A stretch of 64,000 nucleotides of DNA, taken from Macrosoma leucophasiata. Its lineage: Eukaryota > Arthropoda > Insecta > Lepidoptera > Hedylidae. How positions within the stretch are numbered: position 1 is the stretch's first letter; each line of letters opens with the position of its first letter. Position numbers and translations under genes: made by a program. Positions 10,641 to 21,459 of this stretch are shown here, in pieces. The stretch lies in NCBI GenBank assembly GCA_036365455.1, contig JAWQUS010000016.1, positions 16,453,001 to 16,517,000 on the forward strand, given 5' to 3'. Below the pieces are notes generated by a model, which was not told the DNA's origin, searched no databases, and saw nothing but the letters and a program-made list of their open reading frames with translations.

Positions 10641-10899
10641 CATAAAGATCATTAAATTGCGGGACACGCCTGACCGCTCCGGTGGGTCCACCCGTAATAT
10701 GCTACCCTTTATATTTGACAATACACGAAAGTATTAAGGTTTTGACGTTGGTAATTTCATTAAGGAACTTTTGGTTGAATACTAAAATATGAATAAGTTA
10801 ACTAACTCAATGGGGTTAAATAATGTGACATTCATGATCAATTTATGAATTGAAACTCGGGAAATGTTAAACATACCAAACGCCTACAAAGTAATTATT

Positions 10900-11260
10900 C
10901 AAGTCAGTGATCATGGCTGTCAATACTGAACCCTCTATATCCACTAAGAACCTTAATGATCGGCTTGACAAGCTACAAGCGCTTTACAATAAGGTAGCCC
11001 ATCCCTATTCCATCAGTCTATCGATCACTCCAGCCGAAAGACGTCCACGCTGGACAAAGCCTTTCCCAAAGACTCCCAACGTCGACAACAGTGTTGTGCG
11101 TCTTTAGGGGAGAATATGCCATAATTATCGATGGCCGTGATGGGAGTTTTATCGCAGGACGCTGCCGCCCATTCAGCTTTGTTATTTTTTTTACCGCCCT
11201 GTCGGAATGGTGTGGCCGCCATTGTTCGATTGACTGACTGCACGAAGAAATCATAAATTA
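10900..11260. repeat. Repeat D, copy 1
   Basis: The core at 11028-11250 (AAAGCCTTTCCCAAAGAC, CAACAGTGTTGTGCG, GGGGAGAATATGCCATAATT, GTTTTATCGCAGGACGCTGC, TGTTCGATTGACTGACTGCA) matches 63163-63410 and, less closely, 14396-14660, 28850-29135 and 52885-53045. No A or B box is obvious; class unknown. Confidence 0.65.
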
Positions 11261-11326
11261 TTAACCAATGACAATTTTAATTACTATTAAAAAAAATGGA
11301 GTGTCAAATGGAATACACACGCGATA

Positions 11327-11590
11327 TAAGGCAGGGTAATCTCACAGCAAATGCCCCGTAGTTTATATGAATGGGACCGCTATTAGGTCCAGGAAAAATA
11401 TTGGCACAGAAACCGATCCCATAACTTTCTACGTGAGCCAATGAACGTTCAACAACATCATTCTACGTGGATTTGATTTCAACAATAAATCTCGTAATTT
11501 TGCAGTTGGGTACTCTTTTAATACCTCTTTAATTTTTGGAAGCAGATGAGAGTAATCTTGGCTCCGTAATTATCATAAACGCAAAGCAAC
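11327..11590 (+). repeat. Repeat C, copy 2
   Basis: Best-preserved copy: GGCAGGGTAATCTCACAG, AGGTCCAGGAAAAATATTGG, CCAATGAACGTTCAAC and, downstream, TGGGTACTCTTTTAATACC with TTTTTGGAAGCAGATGAG. Copy 3 (11874-12310) follows it closely. Confidence 0.75.
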
Positions 11591-11690
11591 GAAATGACAC
11601 ATGTGCATTTTGACCTTAGATTTTTTTGTGTAAATGTCTATGCGTTGCAGTAGTCTTTTAAATTATACGTAATCAGATAGCTTTTTGCCA
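11587..11690 (+). repeat. SINE-A-like fragment
   Basis: ACACATGTGCATTTTGACCT followed by a GTGTAAATGTCTATGCGTTGC-like stretch corresponds to the SINE-A 3' half (GCATCTGCATTTTGACCTTG ... GTCTATAGGCTGCAG), strongly diverged. Confidence 0.45.
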
Positions 11691-11873
11691 CCTTCGTTTC
11701 AAATAATAATTTACTATGTAATAACAAAAAAAAATCCTGCCCTGAATTTTACCTTCTTAATGCGTTTGAGTTTTGTCTGAATATGACAATAATATTTTAT
11801 CTTTACGGAGAAGTCGTAAATGATTTTGCAGACCCAATTTCAATTACAGCACGAAGCAGAATACATATGCAAT

Positions 11874-12310
11874 AAAAGGGTGGGCAATTCCATAGCAAAT
11901 GCCGCGTAGTGTATATAGATGGAACTGCTGTTAGGTCCAGGAAAAATATTGTCACACAACCCGATCTCATAACTTTCAATGTTATCCAATGAACGTTCAA
12001 TAACATAATTCTACGTGGCTTGAATTTTCAACAATAAATCTCTTTATGGTGGGGTCAAAAGTCTTAGGAATCGGCGTGCATGTATGAAGAGAATGATGAA
12101 GGTAGACGAGGCACGAGAGGTATGTCAGGACCGGGATATCTGGCGCTCTACACTCTCTGCCTACCCCGTTTGGGACCTGGCGTGAAGATTCATATTAAAA
12201 ATCTATATTTTACAATTGGGTACTCTTTTAATACCTTTTTAATTTTTGGAAGCAGATGAGCGAAATCTTCACCCTGTTTTTATCACAGACGCAAACAACG
12301 TGTGCTTCAA
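11874..12310 (+). repeat. Repeat C, copy 3, interrupted
   Basis: Same blocks as copy 2 in the same order, but split between CAACAATAAATCTC and TTACAATTGGGTACTC by about 155 bp of a LINE 3' end (12050-12205). The intact counterpart in copy 2 shows that the LINE piece is the later arrival. Confidence 0.7.
12050..12205 (+). mobile_element. LINE 3'-end fragment (GCGTGAAGATT tail family)
   Basis: Translates in one frame to MKRMMKVDEAREVCQDRD, then SAYPVWDLA and stop, the C-terminus of a non-LTR retrotransposon polyprotein. The nucleotide end CTGCCTACCCCGTTTGGGAC then GGCGTGAAGATTCATAT recurs in minus orientation at 13010-13080 and 27040-27115. It is severely 5' truncated and inserted in repeat C copy 3. 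Confidence 0.65.
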
Positions 12311-13009
12311 GGGCGCAACGCATCTGCATTTTGACCTTAGATTTTTGTCTTTGCCGTAGCTTTTTAATATCTACGTTGTTGTAGGAGGTCAGTGATACTG
12401 GAGCGACGGTATCAATATTTAAAATATCATTAAATTGTAAGACACGCATACGACTATTACTGGACTAATTTTTACTCAAATTTTGAATTATGTTTAGGAA
12501 ATTATATAAAAACAAAAGTGTCTTGGATAGTGGATAGTCTGAAATTTATATGTACTGAAACCATCCAGCCTTCCTCATAGCTTACAAAAACCTTGAAAAC
12601 TGTGAGTAGTAGGTAACTATCTTTTCGGAGTGCTCTGTTTAAGTTTTTCTGAGACTGAAGATCATATGACATTTATCTTAGTCCTTATAATTTGTACACG
12701 GCATGGAAGTTTCAAGATTAAATTTGCCTTGATATATTCTTTAAGAAGAATGGAAGAATATATTTACATCAATAACAATGATTGAATGGGTTACAAGGGC
12801 TACAAAAGTCACCAATATGAACTGCTTACTCGTTCGCCATAGTCAAGACAAATATACAGTGTAACTGGGTATTAAATAAAACGATCACGTTCCTGAGAGT
12901 TCAGATTTCAGTGTCGATTTGAAGGGTAGGTCAGTAAAACCCCCTAAATACATTCCCCATCAATTCACCGCGCACGTACCTTCAGAAAGGATTTGGTGAA
13001 CTTAAAATC
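12311..13009. other. AT-rich non-coding sequence
   Basis: Opens with a short SINE-A-like word (CGCATCTGCATTTTGACC, 12319-12336). Nothing else recognised. Confidence 0.4.
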
Positions 13010-13080
13010 TAGTATGTATATATCTTCACGCCAAGTCCCTTACGGGAAAGCCAGAGAGTGTAGAGCGGCAGAAAAATATA
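13010..13080 (-). mobile_element. LINE 3'-end fragment
   Basis: Minus-strand match to the 12050-12205 LINE end: ATATATCTTCACGCCAAGTC then CCTTACGGGAAAGCC and AGAGAGTGTAGAG. Confidence 0.65.
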
Positions 13081-13221
13081 GTGGTATTCAAATACCTGCA
13101 ACTCTATTTTCTGGTACCATTTTCACTCGTACTGTAATAAAGTTTTTTTTGTCTATAATTTTTAGGGACTTTGTGTCTTCGTGTGACTATGCCAGCCCTG
13201 TGATAGCTAATTAATGTCGCC

Positions 13222-13500
13222 TTATAAATAATTTATAATATTACATATACCATTGCGAAGAATTTTACCAACATCACTCAAAGGGTCAGCTAAGATGCTT
13301 TGGATTTCACCTATTTTTTTTAAATCTACACCGTACTCTTTTAATACTAAAGATCTTAAAGTAGCGCTCCGTTCACACTCCACCACAATGTGGTACACAT
13401 CCTCTAGCTCACAAGTGGTACAATTTGACGAGTTCACTAGCCTCATTAGAAACTTAAAAGCATTGAGTGGAATGTGACCGGAGCGAAGCCTATGCTTAAT
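13222..13500 (-). pseudogene. C-terminal fragment of a non-LTR reverse transcriptase
   Basis: The minus strand encodes KHRLRSGHIPLNAFKFLMRL then VNSSNCTTCELEDVYHIVVE and on to a stop at 13222. The RLRSGH motif followed by a CX2C...HX4C-type cluster (C-T-T-C-E-L-E-D-V-Y-H-I-V-V-E-C) is typical of the end of insect Jockey/R1-type polyproteins. No RT core is attached, so it is a remnant. The frame remains open for about 90 codons, suggesting moderate age. Confidence 0.65.
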
Positions 13501-13679
13501 TAATGGTGTTTAATTGTGCTTCATGTTTCATGTGCTTCACTTTGAAATTAATTTATGATTTAGTTGTTCCTCTTTCTGAGGAATAAAAATAAATTTTGTT
13601 CCTTTACTGGAACTTCAACATTGGTAAAAATGTCTACTACGCAGTTTCAATTTCCTAAAAACTTAACTTCATACCCTTA

Positions 13680-13870
13680 AGTTTTGCCCGGAAGGGCAGG
13701 TATATTTTGCATGTATTTGTGCAAAAACTCACGAATCACCAGTAATGTTTTGTATTTGTACCAATATCTCCGATGTTGGTGCTCACCTCCGGACCCAGGG
13801 ACTGAACCCATGAATCCAACGTAGCAGTTATGTCCTGCTACCACTATACTTCTGAGGCTGTTCAATATTT
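13680..13870 (-). repeat. SINE-B, partial
   Basis: Contains a degenerate B box on the minus strand (GGTTCAGTCCCTGGG, 13795-13809) and the block GTAGCAGTTATGTCCTGCTA, as in the 23670-23905 copy. Confidence 0.6.
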
Positions 13871-14395
13871 TGTTACATAATTTATAAGTTCATCAATTTA
13901 ATATTTGGTCAATAAAACTGCTCTCCCAGCGAAGTTTAGTCATCACAGGTATTAAAAACAATAAAAAGGCAACATTTAATCTGTGAACCGTAAAGCTTTC
14001 GTAAAAGTGCATCCATACACACGGATTTGTCTGCATATTGAAACAGGCTTGAAACCCTCCCATGTCCTCCTGCACCGGGTAATAAACGACGCAAGTGTGT
14101 GTAACGACTACATACTATTCATAAATCAAATACACATGCTTGAGTTTCGGAATAATTTCAATATCTACAGAATGTCGCATAAGCTTTCTTAGCATGTAAC
14201 CTGAAAGGTTTTCAATGTTTACATAAGCGCTTCATCTCCGAGTATACATAGATAAAATAAGATTCCTAGTAAAAATCGAGTGTCTACACATTAAATATTT
14301 TTCCAAAACATGGATAGGAGGCGATTAAGGAATTTGGTGACATTCGGTACTTTGGTGGCGTTAGTTTAATATCAGAGAAGTATTAATGTTAACCA
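13871..14395. other. Non-coding sequence
   Basis: Nothing recognised; short frames here show no domain. Confidence 0.4.
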
Positions 14396-14660
14396 GATTT
14401 GTATTGATTTGTTAACCAGGCATGCGATTTGGTGATCGCAGTGACGGTAGTTCTAACGTGGAATGCTGCTACCCGTTCCGCGTTATTGTATTTACTAACG
14501 TGTTGTTCGAATGGCATTGTTCGTTTAACTGACTGCAGTAGCGGAAGAGTGCTTCCCCACTGGAGGCTGGGAGTAAACCCTAAAACAGCTCTTAAGCTCA
14601 AAACGAGATTAAGAAAAGAATGTACTGCAACTGATAATAATAATAATGTCCGCCACACCG
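14396..14660. repeat. Repeat D, copy 2
   Basis: Shares with 63163-63410 the words GCATGCGATTTGGTGATCGC, AGTGACGGTAGTTCTA, TTGTTCGTTTAACTGACTGC and GCGGAAGAG, at moderate identity. Confidence 0.55.
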
Positions 14661-14985
14661 AATTTCGGCCACGGCGGCTAATCTCAACAGAGGCTAACGA
14701 ACTGTCGTTGTCATTGCTGTCAAATTTTCATGTCGAATTTTGCTTTAACTAAATAACAATAATCGAAATAATCTACCACTATCGCTTGTTTTTCACCTAC
14801 GAAAGCAAAAAAAGCGATCAGATTATCACTACTGCTTTTAAAAGAACTACATGAAAATGTGACAGCAATGACAACGACAATAGCAATGTCTATAGGCGGT
14901 CGCAACCCTGGGGATCGAACCCAGGACCTCAGGCTTCACCATCGCGATTGCGACCACTGAGCCAACGAGGTAGTCCTTGCAACTG
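14661..14985 (-). repeat. tRNA-headed SINE
   Basis: On the minus strand 14973-14905 reads as a tRNA-like head with A box TTGGCTCAGTGG and B box GGTTCGATCCCCAGG. The body toward lower coordinates includes CACCGAATTTCGGCCACGGC (14657-14676). The head lacks a convincing acceptor stem, so it is a SINE promoter and not a tRNA gene. Confidence 0.65.
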
Positions 14986-14989
14986 ATAC

Positions 14990-15690
14990 GTACACAAGAA
15001 TTCCATCAAAATATTTCACCGTTTTTCCATCTGAATAAACAGCTAATGGAATTTCTAACCCTCCGGACACTTGGTCGTAGTTCAACGTATTTGAAAATGC
15101 CGCGAAAAATACAAAAGCTTAGGCTAGGCATCGTGCCAAAGGCAGGGCAGGTGTCTTGTTATAATGGACGATTCAGTTAATAGCTCTCGACGGACCGTAG
15201 TGGTGAAAAAGGAGTTGTAAATTAAAAAATGTAACTTGATACCTGGAGCTGCGTTAAACCGGGGAATGGTAGCCTTGGGGAAGGATTTTTTGATTTTTTG
15301 AGCTCGTCAAATTGAAAAATAGCATCTTTTTTCAATGACGACAAAGTAAGATATAAACGCTAGTCTGTTTTTAGGGGTTTTTAGGACTTTTTAAAACTTA
15401 TCATTGTAACAGTTTTATCCTATTTTTTTGTATCCATATTCGATTTTTATGAATAGGTATCTTTAACCGTGCTTCTAATTAATTAGCCGGGTCCACACAG
15501 AGCGAGCTGCCTCGCGAGGCGCCTATTCGATTGTTTTTTTTTCTTTCGTCTTGAAAGTATCGAAGATGCTTACCTAAGGCTGGGCTTACACCTATTTAAA
15601 ACATAAGAAATTTAAATCTCTATATCTATATATATATTAGAACTAAGTTAAACTAATTTTAAACTAGCCCAAAATCCCAAAAGTTCTCTC
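14990..15690. other. Unclassified non-coding sequence
   Basis: No gene, terminal repeat or tRNA-like sequence recognised. Confidence 0.4.
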
Positions 15691-15714
15691 CACTAATCAT
15701 AGTGGTAATCGCTG

Positions 15715-15940
15715 TTCACAAATAAAATAAATAAATAAAAAACGCTTACACTCACAGTCCCACGGTAGGTATAAACCTGAGTCGTGGGTGCCGTTGTACA
15801 CATACAACACGTACACAAACACCCAGGCCCGAAACAAATATCTGTAGGCCATTCAAATAAATGTTCCGGTGAGGGGATCGAACCCACGACCCTTCGAATC
15901 AAACGGTCATCTCACATCGCTGGACTAACCGGGTTGTCAA
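15715..15940 (-). repeat. SINE-C, tRNA-headed full copy
   Basis: Minus-strand head with B box GGGTTCGATCCCCTCACC (15874-15891) and an upstream GGTTAGTCCAGCGATG block, then the body with TTTGTTTCGGGCC, GGTGTTTGTGTACGTG and GTGAGTGTAAGCG, ending in a TTTATTTATTTA-type tail at 15720-15738 (AAATAAATAAATA on the plus strand). Other copies are at 7326-7470 and 43605-43860. Confidence 0.75.
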
Positions 15941-17579
15941 TGCATGCACTGGACAGCCTTTGTATTTATATAAGCAGCATTTTCGGAATTGTGCATGCAC
16001 GATGCACGTGTTCATGACTTAACCAAAAACTACAATATACCTAATATAAGAAACGTGACTTTGCGAGGGTCTTTTGTTGTCATCATCATCACATTGGAGG
16101 AGAGGACATTTTATAGGTTGCTATTAAATATTACCCGGTCACCAAACTCGATGAAATTTTAATGCCCCAAATAAACTGTTTTTTTTTTTTGTAAGTATTT
16201 AAAACATTTTCCCTCTTATTTTCATTTAACATTAAAAATACATCATAATTTTCAATAGAAAAATCTGACGTCATAATATTTGTTTTTTTTATCTGTACAG
16301 ATTTTTTATAAATAGAACCTCTACTTTCTAATAGTATAAAAATATATTAAAACTAATGAACAAGTGATTAAAATTGACGATCAAAAATTGGTAATAAGCA
16401 AGATTAAAATGTTTTGTTGAGCTAAAAAGGGATTGTATTTCAAAAAGGTGTGAATTTTATTTTAAAATTGTAAACTTGCTTCCTAACCTCCTTCCTAAAA
16501 TTCAATCAATCGTAAAAATGTTCTATGTAAACATAAGCTACCCAAATTAGAAACGTGTTCTACAAACAATGAAATACAGCTTGAGGAAGTAATTCGATAG
16601 ATAAAACTGAACTACTTTTCTTGACGAACATAAACGGTAGGTAGGTAATTGAAAAAGAATAGCCAAATAATGTTGGTTTGTAAACCAATCCAATTTTGCT
16701 AGTCGCTTTCAAACCTTTGTTTATTCCGTTGAGTACGGCTGAACTGTAATGATCATAACTAAAAGGATATAACTAGAAAGTCTTCGTTCTTCATAGGTTT
16801 GTCGAAGTAACTTGCCATACGTCTAAACATCTCAACTATTATATTCCTACATCAATGGTAAGATTTTGAGAATTTATCTGTTGTGAATTAAAAGATGGAC
16901 AGATCCAACAAAAATCCAACAAAAAAAAACGAATACTGAAATAGATTTACCAAACTTAGCATAAAATATTTATAAAAAATGATAAATAAGAACAGATTAA
17001 GGAACACAAATTCAAAAAAAGTGGTAAATTCTTGAAATCGCTTAAGACTGAGCTTCATCATACGGACCTAAAATCGATTACCAAATTAATCAACCCAACT
17101 ACAACATCCTATCCAGTTGATAAACGACCAAGGAAAAGTATTTTAAAGATAACAAAAAGTAGTTAACACGCCACAAGTTAATGAAAACACAACCCCAACT
17201 GACACCCCATAATAATCTCACGCGTAAGACGGTATAATTAAGTAGACCTAACTGTGACGACTATTTGGCGGGCTGCCATTATTATAGGAAATAGGCGGCG
17301 ATGACGACTCATCCTATACAGATGGGGATAATAGAGGCAAATGAGGTCATTAGGAGGGTCGAAGCAATGCTGAAAATAATTTTCTTTTCAAAGCGCGAGG
17401 TACCTTTCGGTTATTAGGCACATTACTCAGCATTAGTGGCTATGAAGACTTGGCTTCTATAACGAATGTTTCCTGACATTGTTTTTCAAGTTCTTTGATC
17501 GTAATGCCAGGATAACGAATTGTAAATTGTTTGAAAGACTTTGATATTATTAAAGCGGTTGTTTGAGAGGTCAAGATGT
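15941..17579. other. AT-rich non-coding sequence
   Basis: Long AT-rich stretch; a GC-mixed part at 17200-17420 has no coding frame. Nothing recognised. Confidence 0.45.
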
Positions 17580-17655
17580 TGTAGTGATTGTAATCACTTA
17601 ACATCAATGTGAGGTGTGATCAACTTGTTTGCAACCTTCCGTACATAAAAAAATA
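17580..17655 (+). repeat. SINE-A, 3'-end fragment
   Basis: AATCACTTAACATCAATGTG then a diverged end with CTTGTTTGC and CATAAAAAAA. It sits just 55 bp before a full SINE-A. Confidence 0.6.
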
Positions 17656-17712
17656 GTTCTTTTATTTCTGTGATAGTAGGTAATTTAAAAATAAAAAAGA
17701 TTATTTATTTTT

Positions 17713-18001
17713 CGTTTTTTACTGGTGGTAGAGCTTCAGTGACGGAGCTCGCGGGCGTAGGCACCACTGCATTGCCTAATTTACTTGCCGCTAAATGGTA
17801 GTGTTCAGCACTATCATGTTCCGGTCAGGTGGTAATGTACGGCCCTGTAATTTCCGGCTCAGAGGCATAACACCTTAGGCCTCAGGAATAGTAACGCATC
17901 TGCATTTTGACCTTGGTCTTCATTGGGTGTCTATAGGCTCCAGTCATCACTTAACATCAATGTGAACTGCATGCTTGTTTACCACGTCAATAAAAAAAAA
18001 T
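17713..18001 (+). repeat. SINE-A, full-length copy
   Basis: Begins TTTTACTGGTGGTAGAGC, keeps the whole body, and ends in an A-run at 17991-18000. A few substitutions (GAGCTTCAGTG, GGCTCAGAGG) mark it as slightly older than the 35864 copy. Confidence 0.85.
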
Positions 18002-18459
18002 TGAGGTGATGTTGATGACAATTGCATGACAAAAGATTTAAAAATTATGTACAAATACCTTCGCAATTTTACGAACGTTTTGGGTAGCGTACATAAATAT
18101 ATAATAACTGAAAAAATTGCTAGCCATTTGAGGTCTTATTAGCTTTTGTTGTATGAACCCCAACATAGGATTCAGTGCACTCTACCTTTGATATACATAG
18201 TAAATTTATAGTATAGATGTAGATACCAACATGCTTTTGCTCTTAAAATTTTCACCCTAAAGTAATTTAACTTACAATCACTGCAAGCTTTTACTGCGCA
18301 GCTTCATGTTTATAATAATTATTTTAAGGTTTCCAGTGAAGTTCGTGCAGTAACAATATTAACATTCCATTAAAACGTTAAAACTTTTATTCAGTAAATT
18401 AATCTACGATCACATGAATTTAATTTTGTACTTGTACTATTTATTTATCGCAACAACAC
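18002..18459. other. AT-rich non-coding sequence
   Basis: Nothing recognised. Confidence 0.4.
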
Positions 18460-18722
18460 ATGCGAGTGAACTTAAGAAATCAAAGAAAAAACGGAAATAA
18501 TAATTTGACTTCGGGCAGGAATCGAACCTGCGACTTCAGGATAACCAGTCCAGCGACCCTAAATCGGTTAAAATCAAAAAAGGAATCAAAATTTGACGCA
18601 TCGGTGTCTGACGTCGGTAGCTTAGTTGTAAAGCGGCTGGACTGGTTATCCTGGGGTCACAGGTTCGATTCCTGCCCGTAGTCAAATTTTTCTTTCCGTT
18701 TTTTCTTTGATTTCTTAATTTT
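18460..18722. repeat. Inverted pair of tRNA-headed SINE sequences
   Basis: The left arm (about 18472-18550) carries a minus-strand tRNA-like unit with B box AGGTTCGATTCCTGCCC. The right arm (about 18630-18715) carries the same unit on the plus strand (GTCGGTAGCTTAGTTGTAAA, CTGGACTGGTTATCCTGG, CAGGTTCGATTCCTGCCC). Both arms continue outward into the same AAAGAAAAAACGGAAA-type sequence, so the whole is a roughly 80-bp-arm palindrome. Either two SINEs inserted head to head or an inverted duplication occurred. Confidence 0.8.
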
Positions 18723-19265
18723 GTACTGTTCAAGGCTACCTCGTCATAATATTGATGCAAAAGATCTTACTAAATTAAGTTCTAGTATAAAATGTAGTCG
18801 TATTTAGACGGCATGTTCATTTAAAATTAAAATTAATTTTAGGATTCCATAGTTAAATGGCAAAAAACGGAACCCTCATACTAAGTCTTATACTCTGGTC
18901 ATATTTTTGTAGAGTTTTTAATTTTGTTTTTTTTTTGTAATAAATTAGTTGAAAATGGTACACATTTTTTTACAACTGGTCCAAAACACCTCAGTCCCAT
19001 ACAAACCGATCGTCTCTTTTTACTTAAAAGTAAGTAACGTTACTAAATCTTTAAACACAAAATAAAATGTATAAAGAGTTTTTCATTAATAGAACAAAAC
19101 GTTTCATGAGCATCTATTCAATGCAGAGATCCATACAGACGAAATGAGCAGCTGCGCTTCGTTCATCTCTGCTTGTCAATCACTTTTGTGTCTGGCTTCG
19201 TCTCTAGATGCAGTCAGTCGTTGGTTTGTTAAAGCTTTGACACAGTGAGGGTAGTCATATCTTAC
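18723..19265. other. Non-coding sequence
   Basis: Contains a GGATTCCATAGTTAAATGGC / ACGGAACCCTCATAC piece (18841-18881) of a type repeated near 8335 and 41880. No gene seen. Confidence 0.4.
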
Positions 19266-19530
19266 AACTATAAATAGTAAAATTATAAATGCCGAGGGCT
19301 GTCTGTCAGGGCGAGATTCACAGACCGCACTACGACTTTACTTTCAAGCAAAGTACGCTTCTAACTGTCAAATACCATACTGTACTGACAGTTCTAAGCA
19401 TACTTTGCTCAAAGTAAAGTCGTAGTGCGGTCTGTGAATCTCACCATCAGTGTCTGTTAAGCTATGGCGACTAAACCACATCGCCGATTTGGACGATACT
19501 TGGAAAGAAAATTGAGGAGGAGGCGAAAAA
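19266..19530 (+). mobile_element. Helitron-like fragment split by a foldback element
   Basis: AATTATAAATGCCGAGGGCT GTCTGTCAG, then after the insert CAGTGTCTGTTAAGC and GACTAAACCACATCGCCGAT, follow the usual Helitron head and core (ATTATAAATGCGAAAG, GTCTGTCTGTTA, CCGATTT). The 19313-19442 foldback separates the two halves. No CTAG end identified. Confidence 0.45.
19313..19442. mobile_element. Foldback MITE with 57-58-bp arms
   Basis: GAGATTCACAGACCGCACTA at 19313 is mirrored by TAGTGCGGTCTGTGAATCTC ending at 19442. The arms run to 19370 and from 19386, joined by about 15 bp, with one small indel and a few mismatches. No coding capacity. Confidence 0.85.
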
Positions 19531-21459
19531 AAACCGGACTTGTAAACGTTAAAAAAATATGCCTCTGAAAGTAAACATCTGTGTATTATCAAAAGATTGT
19601 CAATCAATTCCGGCTCTTTCGTATTCAAAATAAAGATGTAAATTTGCCTTTCTATGTAGAAACGGACTTGTCATGTATAAAACTGTATTTACTTCGTTCA
19701 AATTTTAATCCTGTAAAAAATAGTTTATTGAACAAGTCCGGTTTTGTTCGCCTGCTCCTCAATTGTCAAAGATTCAGAGTCTTACATTGCTCTCTTTGTT
19801 TTTTTTTTTTAAATCAATTCTCTACTTTTTAATCAGGAGGAGTAAATTATTATTTGTTTTTGAGAAATTACTGCGTATTTGATTTTAATGAATTTGGGCA
19901 CAAATATAGTACATAACCCATTCTCACTTCACTCTAGATATTTTATGATTTCTTGACGTTTTGAAAGTATCTGTAGAGATCTATTCGAAATAAAAATATT
20001 TTCTATACCTACTTATTTGAAATATCCCTAACAGTCCCAAATAGGAGATGTTTTTTTTTATAAACAATAAACACACTTTTATAATACATAGATCTTGTGG
20101 TATTTATCCTCTTTCTTCGTCTTCGCAATAGTGACTTTATAAGAAAGGTTTCTAATTAAAAAAATCACCACTGTAATCCCCGAAGGGTTTGGCAAAATTT
20201 ACGCTTCAGATTTCTGAAAATGATTCATTTAAACTGACCGCAGCGAAACCTAAAAGAAGAGTTATGTATTTGACCCGAATGTATATATGAATTTAATTAG
20301 TAATCAATCCCATCGAATGTGAAACAAAATATTATTATATATGTCACACGTTAATACGAAGACATAATATTCCACAAACAAATGTTATTGTTGGTTATTT
20401 ATCAAACTATAACTTGAGTACGGATTACTGAAGAGTTAATCCTGATATTGGTTTATATATTACGATCCAACGTCTACGGTCAACCACCAAAACTTATCTC
20501 TATTAATCCCTATTCAGCAATATAGATATTTGGAGATTTGTGGGATATTAACCTTGATGAATGAATTTCATACATATTTGCAGATCATCTATCTACACAG
20601 TATTCGAAAGATCTAACGAAAACTTCTTTATTGTCCGGGTTAGGTGGTAATGTATTGCCCCGTTATTTCTGGTAAGGCCAAAGATTTATCGACGTGCCTA
20701 GTGCGTATTTGTTTAAAAAAACATTCGTATGACTTCACTATCGCGTCAAACTAAAAAACAACAAAGCCGTCATCGCGTTATAAAATTTATTTATATCAGT
20801 ATGACAAACGTGCAGATTATTATCCTTAGACCACGCTGTTTCAACTTCCTGAGGGTGGTTCATGAAGGCAGCTTCATATTATAGATATCATTTTAAAACA
20901 GCTTCTCCTAATAGAAACATACATATATAATACAATATTAATGCTTACATGCATTTCTTGATTCCTTCTTATACATTTTACCCTTGAGCCTTTTTCCATC
21001 CGTCCTTTGCTATTTATCTTCCCCGAATGGGGCATGTTACATAAAATACATTGTGGATCTGTGGATACGGTAGTTTTATGTCTATCTGTGAATAATAACG
21101 AAATGTTTTGATGCCGACTTAATTTATAATCCTTTGCTTGGTTGGTAAGTTAGAAGTTCGATTCGTGTGTTGAGTTTTACAGAAAGAGAGTTTGTTGGTT
21201 GGAAATGTGCCTTAAGAATGACAGGTAAACGTGACCTCTATGTTCTATATAGGTACGGTTTTATTCAACTAAATAAGAAATTGGCAAATCCCTTTCGGAT
21301 TCTTTTCTTCTAACTGGAAAATCATTTCAAGTCAATATTGTTGCAACTCGAAAAAGAGAATGTTAGTACAAATCCGAAGTCTAGTGAGAATGCTCAGAAT
21401 TGCACAGAGAGCAACGTAGAAGCTGTGCTCAGAGTTTCTCTGCAACCTTAAAATAGGGA
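19531..21459. other. AT-rich non-coding sequence
   Basis: A short SINE-A-like piece occurs at 20634-20672 (GTCCGGGTTAGGTGGTAATG...). Otherwise no gene or repeat recognised. Confidence 0.4.

Noticed and set aside
18615..18681. Possible tRNA gene
   Set aside because: Good B box and D-arm-like sequence, but it is one arm of an inverted pair, has no clean acceptor stem and continues into the A/T tail of a SINE.
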